From a bacterium (GTDB lineage Bacteria > UBA9089 > JASEGY01), in NCBI GenBank assembly GCA_030019105.1, contig JASEGY010000274.1, forward strand, positions 1 through 5,172: 5,172 nt of DNA, in the 5' to 3' direction. The notes under the pieces are model-generated. The model saw only the letters and a program-made list of their open reading frames with translations. It had not been told where the DNA came from and ran no database searches. This document shows, piece after piece, positions 1-4,816 of this stretch; the first letter of the stretch is position 1, and each line of letters begins with the position of its first letter. The translations under genes were made by a program, and so were the position numbers.

Positions 1-69
1 GCCTTTGCGAGAGACAATTGCACAGATCAAATTTTGATGCGATTGCCCTGGGTCATTGTTCGGAAAAGC

Positions 70-98
70 TTGACCAAAAGCAAGAATTATGATATAAT
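70..98 (+). promoter_or_regulatory. Sigma-70-type promoter for the large surface-protein gene
   Basis: A -35 box TTGACC (70-75, five of six consensus bases) is followed after exactly 17 bases by a perfect -10 box TATAAT (93-98). Transcription would begin near 104-106 and give a leader of about 80 bases before the ATG at 187. The boxes and spacing are read directly; assigning them to the large gene is inference from position and strand. It is the only near-consensus promoter I found in the window. Confidence 0.75.
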
Positions 99-136
99 AC
101 CTTTCCAGATTGCCATGATTTCAGGGATGGCATATA

Positions 137-157
137 GTCTAAGATTAACGCTTAGAC
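137..157 (+). promoter_or_regulatory. Small hairpin in the 5' leader
   Basis: GTCTAAG (137-143) and CTTAGAC (151-157) are perfect 7-base inverted repeats around a 7-base loop, lying in the predicted leader 14 bases before the Shine-Dalgarno. The arm is followed by CCATTTT, too short a T-run for a convincing terminator. It could be an operator, an mRNA-stabilising stem or chance. It matches no riboswitch class I recognise. Confidence 0.35.
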
Positions 158-171
158 CATTTTAGAATATG

Positions 172-177
172 AGGAGG
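172..177 (+). promoter_or_regulatory. Shine-Dalgarno AGGAGG that fixes the start at 187
   Basis: A perfect AGGAGG lies 9 bases before the ATG at 187. An in-frame ATG at 169 overlaps this motif and has no ribosome binding site of its own. The downstream ATG also places basic residues directly before a hydrophobic signal-peptide core. Translation therefore most likely starts at 187. Confidence 0.85.
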
Positions 178-186
178 GAACAAAAA

Positions 187-3100
187 ATGGTAAGAGTAAG
201 AAGGAGTATGTGGGGATTGGTCTTTTGGGCCGTTATGCTTATTGGGTTGGCTATGCCGGGGTTGTCCTGGGGAGTGGATACAGGGGTTATCGTGTATCAG
301 CGCCACGATGGTACTGATTGGGAGATATATACCATGAATCCGGACGGGTCTAATACGAAACCACTGACTAACAATACAGTCGATGATGTGGACCCCAGCT
401 TCTCGCCTGATGGGGAACAAATCGTCTGGTCCAGGTATGACGGCAGTGACTATGAGATATGGGTCATGGAAGCTGACGGTTCTAACCCACAGCCGCTAAG
501 TAACAACTCCGCGCATGATAGAGAGCCTTGTTACTCACCGGACAAGACCAGTATCATCTTTGCCTCCAAGCTGGATGGAGATTACGACATATTCATCATG
601 GATGCTAATGGGGCCAATACCCAGCCCTTGACCGCTAATTCAGTTGATGATCGCTATCCGGCCTTTTCTCCGGATGGAGATACAATCGCTTATGCCTCTA
701 CCGATGGGGACTGGGAAATCTGGACTATGGATGTTAATGATACTACCAATGCCCAAAAACTGACCAACAACGGAAATAAGGATATCTCACCTCGCTACTC
801 ATACAATGGAAATAAAATAGTCTTTGTCTCGGATCGAAGCGGCTCTTCTGAGGAGATTTGGTCTATGAATGCTGATGGAAGCTCGCTTGCCCGGTTGACT
901 TCTGCAGCCAGTCTCAAAGGGTCTCCTTCCTATTCACCCGAGGGGAATTATATTGTCTTTATTTCTTTACCACCGCCTACACATGCAATAGGTAGTATTT
1001 ATACTATACCGGACACCTGTTCTCTCTGTAGCTCTACTTCATGGACACTTATTGGGAACGCAGCTACAGAGGAACTATATCCTTACTGGGGGCCGGTAAA
1101 GAGCAGACCTAAGCCGCCGTCCAATTTAGTCCTGAGTAATGTTACGGCCACGACTATTGATCTGGCCTGGCAGGATAATTCTGTCAACGAAGATGAGTTC
1201 AGGATATATCGGGGCAACAGCGCTGATACCTCCACCTTTAGTCAGGTAGCAACCAATAATACCAATGATACCACCTATACCGATACCGGTCTGACCGCTA
1301 AAACTCGTTATTACTATTATATTTCCGGCTACAATGAATTAGGCAAATCAGCCGGGTCCAATACGGCCGATACTACCACCCTGGATACTCAACCTGCTTT
1401 TCCTACTAATTTGAGCGCCACACCCGTGAATTGTTCCGATACTATGGTCAATCTGACCTGGAAAGACAACTCCGGTGATACCTGGGGACAGGAAACCGGG
1501 TTTGTTATTCAGCGGGACACGGAAGCTGCCTTTACTGCCCCGCCGGATAAAGTAGATACTGTAGGGACCAATGTTACCAGCTATACTGATACCGGCCTGA
1601 CCAGAAATACCACCTATTACTACCGGATTCGATCCTTTAGCACCACCTTTGGCTCCCGTGGGTGGGCACCTGACACTGCTACGGTCATTACCTGTGACAC
1701 GGCCCCCAATCCCCCGCTAAGTTTAGTGATAACCGATACTGCTCCTACCCGGGTAGATCTGGAATGGGATACTCCCTCTACTAACGCCGCAGGCTTTCAG
1801 ATTCAGCGAAGTGCACCTGATACCGGTTCATGGGCTACTGTAGGAACTACTACCGGTGACACCTCTTTCAGTGATACCACCGCTAATCCCAATACTCACT
1901 ATTACTATCGGGTAAGGGCCTTTAACTCTAATGGAGCTAATGCGGCTTGCACTTGTGATAGGCTTTTCTATTCAGCCTGGTCCAACGAGGTTGATACCAC
2001 TACTCCGGACACTGCCCCCCTGGCCCCCAGTGGTCTTACGGCAGTCATTAATTGTTCCGACAGCGTGATCCTGACCTGGGTGGATAATTCTAATGGAAGT
2101 TGGGGGAATGAGAATGGCTTTGTTATTGAACGAAGCAAAAATGATTCTTCCTCTGCTTCCTTTAACTATTTGGATACGGCATCTGCCAATGTTACCACTT
2201 ACAAGGACAGTAATATAGACTCTAATACCACTTACTATTATCGGGTCAAGGCCTCCAATACCAGCGGCACTTCTTCTGCTTCTAACATTGCTTCTGCCCA
2301 GTCGCCGCCTGCTCCTCCCGGCCTGACAGCCACTGTGCAATCCAGTACCAGCGTTAAGCTTGATTGGAGCGCTCCCGGCTCTAACGCCACCAGATTCTGT
2401 ATTGAAAGAAGTGTTGATCCTAACCCATCTACTTTCGCTCCAATAAAATGTGTTGACACTCCAACCATTACTCATCAGGATACTGTAGTCGCCAACAATT
2501 ACTATTATTATCGGGTCAAGGCTGAGAATAACAGTTGTTCCTCTGATTACTCTGACACGGCCGGGGCCAACACCAATGTCTCCCGATTGAGAGTCAATGC
2601 CTATGATCAGGTAAGGCAGGGCATCACATTGAATGCCACCGTAGATATAGATTGGGCCAGGGATCTGCAAACCATTGAATTTGATCTCACCTTTGACACT
2701 AATGTGGTTTCGACTCCCGCGGTAAATCAGGGGACTTTGCTTGTTACTGCCGGGGTAGGAGTCGCTCCTCCTACTATTACTTCTCTTCTTAACGGAATCA
2801 GGGCACGCATCAACTTAGGCCAGGGGTATAATGTCAATTCATGGACGTCTATTGTTAAACTTGCCTTTCCGGTAATAGGAAACGAGGGGGCTACCACTGC
2901 ACTGACGTTAAGCGGCTACAATCTTGCTAATGCTCAAGCCAGAATTATTCCTGTGATCGGTGTAGCAAATGCCACGGTAAAAGTTGTTAAAGTCTATCCT
3001 GGATACTGTTGTCCCAAAGTTGATGATTGCACCTCTACCTCTAATAGCGTGTGTACTAATTTCTCCGATAGCAATCCTTGTGGCCTGGATATAGTTTGTC

Positions 3101-3945
3101 TTGAAAGGATTCTGGCTTTCTTGAGCGAGGAATATCCTATTGCCTATCTGGATATAGACGATACTCCAAGTGGTGATGGGTATGTACGTATAACTGATCT
3201 GATTGCTATGGAATATCTCTGGGCATGTTTGACCCCACCCTCCTGGTCCGCCCCACCCGCTCCAGCAAAGCTTCCTCTTTCCAGCCAGGTAGCCAATTTA
3301 GTCCTGGAGCGATCTTCTGACCAACTTACTTTGAAGGTGAATAATGTAGAAGATTTTCATGCCTTACAGCTTGACCTTGGTTATGTTCCCCCTCTCCGAA
3401 TAAAGGAGATCCTCCCTGGAGATTTAACTGAAGGGGCCATTATCACAACCAACATAGAAAACTGGAGCGGACATACCTATGTGGTTCTCAGGATGCCTGA
3501 TCTGAAGGGAGTCTCTGGTTCAGGAACTCTATTAGTCATGCCTTACGAGGGTTCAGGGGAGACAATAGTTAACAATCTGGTCATGGGAAACACCCAGGTC
3601 AGGGAGATAAAGTTCAACTTAGATTCGGTTCTGACTACTACGGTCAAGCCGACCCGATTTTCTTTGGGGCAAAATTATCCCAACCCCTTAAATCCGGAGA
3701 CCTGGATTCCCTTTGAATTGCCTCAGGATGCTAAGGTAGTAATCAGCATCTACAACCTTTCCGGTCAGGTGGTTCGAACCTTGAGTCCTGGTCTAATGAA
3801 GGCCGGCAGCTATATGGACAAGAAGAGCGCTGTCTCCTGGGATGGCAAAGACAATAATGGCCGTGAAGTGGCCAGCGGGGTTTATCTTTACCAGCTTGAG
3901 GCCGGGAATTTTAAATCGACCCGGAAGATGATACTGGTGAAATAA
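187..3945 (+). CDS. Large exported multidomain surface protein (TolB-like propeller, five FN3, cohesin/dockerin-like, T9SS/FlgD-type C-terminus)
   Basis: This 1252-residue protein is probably secreted and held at or beyond the outer membrane. Residues 1-29 are a Sec signal peptide: basic start, hydrophobic core about 9-23, likely cleavage S27-W-G29/V30. Residues 33-305 form six PD40/TolB-like blades, recognised by recurring EIWxMxADGS, PLTNN and PSFSPDG motifs; blade six is degenerate with two Cys. Five fibronectin III domains follow at about 308-400, 403-506, 507-610, 611-706 and 707-797, each with a core Trp and a TYYYRV strand. Residues 799-936 resemble a cohesin domain. Residues 939-1018 are Cys-rich and include a dockerin-like acidic loop (D989 to D1004). 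Residues 1030-1150 look like a second, divergent cohesin-like fold. Residues 1156-1252 match FlgD-like/type IX sorting domains. No catalytic domain is visible, so adhesion, scaffolding or carbohydrate binding is inferred. It is complete, apparently monocistronic, and richer in GC than the genes downstream. Confidence 0.88.
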   Translation: MVRVRRSMWGLVFWAVMLIGLAMPGLSWGVDTGVIVYQRHDGTDWEIYTMNPDGSNTKPLTNNTVDDVDPSFSPDGEQIVWSRYDGSDYEIWVMEADGSNPQPLSNNSAHDREPCYSPDKTSIIFASKLDGDYDIFIMDANGANTQPLTANSVDDRYPAFSPDGDTIAYASTDGDWEIWTMDVNDTTNAQKLTNNGNKDISPRYSYNGNKIVFVSDRSGSSEEIWSMNADGSSLARLTSAASLKGSPSYSPEGNYIVFISLPPPTHAIGSIYTIPDTCSLCSSTSWTLIGNAATEELYPYWGPVKSRPKPPSNLVLSNVTATTIDLAWQDNSVNEDEFRIYRGNSADTSTFSQVATNNTNDTTYTDTGLTAKTRYYYYISGYNELGKSAGSNTADTTTLDTQPAFPTNLSATPVNCSDTMVNLTWKDNSGDTWGQETGFVIQRDTEAAFTAPPDKVDTVGTNVTSYTDTGLTRNTTYYYRIRSFSTTFGSRGWAPDTATVITCDTAPNPPLSLVITDTAPTRVDLEWDTPSTNAAGFQIQRSAPDTGSWATVGTTTGDTSFSDTTANPNTHYYYRVRAFNSNGANAACTCDRLFYSAWSNEVDTTTPDTAPLAPSGLTAVINCSDSVILTWVDNSNGSWGNENGFVIERSKNDSSSASFNYLDTASANVTTYKDSNIDSNTTYYYRVKASNTSGTSSASNIASAQSPPAPPGLTATVQSSTSVKLDWSAPGSNATRFCIERSVDPNPSTFAPIKCVDTPTITHQDTVVANNYYYYRVKAENNSCSSDYSDTAGANTNVSRLRVNAYDQVRQGITLNATVDIDWARDLQTIEFDLTFDTNVVSTPAVNQGTLLVTAGVGVAPPTITSLLNGIRARINLGQGYNVNSWTSIVKLAFPVIGNEGATTALTLSGYNLANAQARIIPVIGVANATVKVVKVYPGYCCPKVDDCTSTSNSVCTNFSDSNPCGLDIVCLERILAFLSEEYPIAYLDIDDTPSGDGYVRITDLIAMEYLWACLTPPSWSAPPAPAKLPLSSQVANLVLERSSDQLTLKVNNVEDFHALQLDLGYVPPLRIKEILPGDLTEGAIITTNIENWSGHTYVVLRMPDLKGVSGSGTLLVMPYEGSGETIVNNLVMGNTQVREIKFNLDSVLTTTVKPTRFSLGQNYPNPLNPETWIPFELPQDAKVVISIYNLSGQVVRTLSPGLMKAGSYMDKKSAVSWDGKDNNGREVASGVYLYQLEAGNFKSTRKMILVK
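1393..2577 (+). repeat. Internal duplication of a two-FN3 unit (A-B-A-B)
   Basis: FN3 domains 2 and 4 share NCSD, LTWxDNS, a WGxExGFVI insertion and a following R. Domains 3 and 5 instead share W-x-x-P-x-x-N-A, then F-x-I-x-R-S. The pattern alternates A-B-A-B, and equivalent cysteines (C416 and C623) lie 207 residues apart. DNA identity is largely eroded; one surviving match is a 17-base identity, TATTATCGGGTCAAGGC, at 2236-2252 and 2506-2522 (domains 4 and 5). I infer an old duplication of a domain pair, not slippage of single domains. Confidence 0.55.
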
Positions 3946-3952
3946 AGTTCAG

Positions 3953-3971
3953 AGCGGCGTTGTGCGCCGCT
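3953..3971. repeat. GC-rich hairpin 1 after the surface-protein gene
   Basis: AGCGGCG (3953-3959) pairs perfectly with CGCCGCT (3965-3971) around the loop TTGTG, starting 7 bases after the stop codon. No T-run follows, so it is not a classical intrinsic terminator. It may block 3' exonucleases or form part of a REP-like unit with the next hairpin. Confidence 0.6.
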
Positions 3972-3972
3972 G

Positions 3973-4000
3973 ACCGGGCTGCGGATATCCGCAGCCCGGT
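3973..4000. repeat. Perfect 28-base palindrome (hairpin 2)
   Basis: The half-site ACCGGGCTGCGGAT (3973-3986) is followed at once by its exact reverse complement (3987-4000). As RNA or single-stranded DNA it would form a very stable GC-rich stem of about 12 bp with an ATAT loop. It begins two bases after hairpin 1 and ends 28 bases before the antitoxin ATG. No T-run follows. It could stop readthrough from the upstream gene, act as an operator for the toxin-antitoxin operon, or belong to a dispersed REP/BIME-like family. The palindrome is certain; its function is not. Confidence 0.7.
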
Positions 4001-4016
4001 AGGTGCGTGTAAAAGG

Positions 4017-4021
4017 GGAGG
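4017..4021 (+). promoter_or_regulatory. Shine-Dalgarno GGAGG for the antitoxin
   Basis: GGAGG within AAAAGGGGAGGTG lies 7 bases before the ATG at 4029 and decides the start. The reading frame is open upstream to a TTG at 3960, but that codon lies in the loop of hairpin 1 and would add 23 residues unlike the family N-terminus. Confidence 0.8.
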
Positions 4022-4028
4022 TGTGGAT

Positions 4029-4319
4029 ATGGCCATAACTTTTGATAAAAAACAAATTGTAAGCACTACAGAGCTTATTAGTTCTTTTGGGGAATATTTA
4101 GAGAGGGACCTATATGACCATGATATTTTTATATTTAACCGTAATACCCCCGAAGCTGTATTGGTCACGTATGAACGTTACGAGCAGATGAAAAACCAAT
4201 TGGAGGAATTAAGAGACTTGCTGGAACACGTGGCTATTTACGGTATAGTTGAGCAGAGAAAAACCAGCCTGGAGAAAAAAATCTCCCTGGAAGAATTAAA
4301 GAAAGAATATGGACTATGA
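4029..4319 (+). CDS. Phd/YefM-family type II antitoxin
   Basis: This 96-residue protein is the likely antitoxin of the overlapping RelE-type toxin. Residues 9-51 show the Phd/YefM DNA-binding fold: an IVSTTEL opening, an FGEYLERDL helix, and the hallmark strand IFNRNTPEAVLVTYERYEQM. Residues 52-96 are charged and helical (LEELRDLLEHV; SLEELKKEYGL), fitting the extended tail that wraps and neutralises the toxin. Length is typical of the family. In known systems the antitoxin, alone or with toxin, represses its own operon; here the palindrome 28 bases upstream is a possible operator, though this is speculative. Antitoxin first, toxin second with an 11-base overlap is the standard order. I found no clear promoter between 3946 and 4028, so expression may use a weak promoter or readthrough. 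Confidence 0.9.
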   Translation: MAITFDKKQIVSTTELISSFGEYLERDLYDHDIFIFNRNTPEAVLVTYERYEQMKNQLEELRDLLEHVAIYGIVEQRKTSLEKKISLEELKKEYGL

Positions 4320-4611
4320 TTTAAAATGGAAACGCGAAGCTGAACAAGATTTTGATCGCCTTGATACTGCTGTCCAGAAACAAGCCCTGATTCAATTTGA
4401 AAAGTTAATCAAATCTCCTGAATTAGGGTTGCCTTTAGGGAAAAAAGCGGGATTAGACCTTACGGGGTACAGAAAACTTTATTTTTTTCAGAAGAAGTAT
4501 AGAATTGTCTATAAACTTAATGAGAAGAATAAAAAAGTAGTCATCTTTGCAATTGGAAAACGAGAAGATATGAAAGTATACCGGGAAGTTATAAAAAGAT
4601 TAGAGAGGTAG
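4309..4611 (+). CDS. RelE-family mRNA interferase toxin
   Basis: This 100-residue protein belongs to the RelE/ParE superfamily and is predicted to cut mRNA on the ribosome when the antitoxin is degraded. Family landmarks: an N-terminal helical pair with EAEQDFDRLD, GYRKLYFFQKKYRIVYKL (53-70), and GKREDMKVYREVIKRL (83-98). Aligned by eye to E. coli RelE, catalytic-site K52, R61, R81 and Y87 correspond to K56, R65, R85 and Y91 with the same spacing, while K54 is replaced by Y58. This favours an active RelE-type nuclease over a ParE gyrase poison. The ATG overlaps the antitoxin end by 11 bases, and only a weak AAAGAA precedes it, implying translational coupling. The stop TAG lies inside the 9-bp repeat flanking the next element, so the protein is not truncated. 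The gene is clearly AT-richer than the surface-protein gene. Confidence 0.92.
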   Translation: MDYDLKWKREAEQDFDRLDTAVQKQALIQFEKLIKSPELGLPLGKKAGLDLTGYRKLYFFQKKYRIVYKLNEKNKKVVIFAIGKREDMKVYREVIKRLER

Positions 4612-4615
4612 ATTT
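4607..4615. repeat. Target-site duplication, left copy
   Basis: GGTAGATTT here is repeated exactly at 4806-4814, bracketing an element with inverted termini. It contains the toxin stop codon TAG (4609-4611). Nine bases is a duplication length used by several DDE transposase families. Confidence 0.75.
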
Positions 4616-4618
4616 CGA

Positions 4619-4629
4619 CCTGTGCAAAC
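4619..4629 (+). repeat. Left terminal inverted repeat
   Basis: CCTGTGCAAAC is the exact reverse complement of 4793-4803. Three bases (CGA) separate it from the left direct repeat. A short internal inversion, GCAAA (4624-4628) with TTTGC (4634-4638), is present only at this end and could be a subterminal protein-binding site. Confidence 0.75.
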
Positions 4630-4638
4630 AGAATTTGC

Positions 4639-4662
4639 CACAGAGGCACAGAGACACAGAGG
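4639..4662 (+). repeat. Three tandem CACAGAG(G/A) units
   Basis: CACAGAGG, CACAGAGA and CACAGAGG follow one another without spacers. They lie inside the left part of the mobile element and have no matching partner in its right part, so the element is asymmetric outside the main hairpin. Confidence 0.8.
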
Positions 4663-4685
4663 AAAACTTTAGCTGTCTCAATAGG

Positions 4686-4784
4686 TTAACGCAGAGGTCG
4701 CAGAGGAGACGCAAAGGACGCAGAGGAAATAAAAAATTTTCAATCTCTGCGAACTCTGCGTAATCTCTGCGTTCTCTGCGTTAA
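4686..4784. repeat. Long imperfect inverted repeat (40-bp arms) of CGCAGAGG units
   Basis: Bases 4686-4725 and 4745-4784 are reverse complements at 32 of 40 positions with no gaps, around a 19-base AT-rich loop (4726-4744). The left arm has units at 4690, 4699, 4710 (CGCAAAGG) and 4719. The right arm carries their complements (CTCTGCG). Mismatches cluster in the spacers between units, so the paired cores are conserved. The structure could extrude as a cruciform or form a strong RNA hairpin between toxin and MNT. Confidence 0.8.
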
Positions 4785-4792
4785 AAAAAGTC

Positions 4793-4803
4793 GTTTGCAC
4801 AGG
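4793..4803 (-). repeat. Right terminal inverted repeat
   Basis: GTTTGCACAGG is the exact reverse complement of the left terminus. Two bases (CC) separate it from the right direct repeat. Confidence 0.75.
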
Positions 4804-4805
4804 CC

Positions 4806-4814
4806 GGTAGATTT
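4806..4814. repeat. Target-site duplication, right copy
   Basis: This is the exact copy of GGTAGATTT at 4607-4615, ending two bases before the MNT ATG. It contains an in-frame TAG (4808-4810) that limits the MNT start to 4814 (TTG) or 4817 (ATG). Confidence 0.75.
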
Positions 4815-4816
4815 TG

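Larger units (their letters stand above)
4616..4805. mobile_element. MITE-like non-autonomous element, about 190 bp
   Basis: The element carries near-terminal perfect 11-bp inverted repeats, CCTGTGCAAAC (4619-4629) and GTTTGCACAGG (4793-4803), 12 of 13 bases if extended outwards by two. A perfect 9-bp direct repeat flanks it on both sides. It has no coding capacity, so it would need a transposase supplied elsewhere by a relative with the same ends. Inside are CACAGAGG and CGCAGAGG units and a 40-bp imperfect inverted repeat. Repeats of this CGCAGAG type are, from general experience, frequent between genes of uncultured bacteria, but ends with a target duplication are rarely pointed out. I cannot name the parental IS family; 9-bp duplications occur in IS1- and IS4-like groups among others. 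Confidence 0.72.

Noticed and set aside
26..38. Inverted repeat ATCAAA-T-TTTGAT as a possible operator.
   Set aside because: It is short, AT-rich and more than 30 bases upstream of the -35 box; such symmetry is expected by chance.
1..165. Reading frame 1 is open from the window edge to a TAG at 163-165 (54 codons), and frame 3 is open to a TGA at 90-92; either could be the tail of an upstream gene.
   Set aside because: Neither translation shows a family motif, both are short enough to be chance, and frame 1 runs through a near-consensus promoter and the leader hairpin. A real upstream gene end cannot be excluded without the preceding sequence.
169..186. Upstream in-frame ATG at 169 as start of the surface protein.
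   Set aside because: It overlaps the AGGAGG that serves the ATG at 187 and has no ribosome binding site of its own.
145..420. Reverse-strand open frame of 91 codons.
   Set aside because: It is antisense to the signal peptide and first propeller blade, with no ribosome binding site or protein family signal.
1972..2670. Reverse-strand open frame of 232 codons, with a smaller one at 2238-2468.
   Set aside because: It lies fully antisense to the FN3-encoding region; the translation is a compositionally biased shadow of repeated Thr/Asp/Tyr codons with no recognisable domain.
3953..4012. Intrinsic (Rho-independent) terminator for the surface-protein gene.
   Set aside because: The stems are strong but are followed by AGGTGCGTGTAAAAG with no T-run on the + strand, so a classical terminator is not supported.
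3960..4028. Longer antitoxin starting at TTG 3960.
   Set aside because: The extension would be encoded by the palindromes and is unlike Phd/YefM N-termini; the ATG at 4029 has a well-placed GGAGG.
3911..4168. Reverse-strand open frame of 85 codons.
   Set aside because: It spans the hairpin region and the antisense of the antitoxin gene, and the product looks random.
4639..4784. CRISPR-like array suggested by regularly spaced CGCAGAGG/CACAGAGG units.
   Set aside because: Units are only 8 bases with 0-3 base spacers and then invert; this is a hairpin-forming repeat, not repeat-spacer architecture.
4814..4816. TTG start for the MNT gene.
   Set aside because: It is possible, but it directly precedes an ATG in the same frame; ATG is the more common start, and the reconstructed ancestral GGAG-like spacing suits the ATG.
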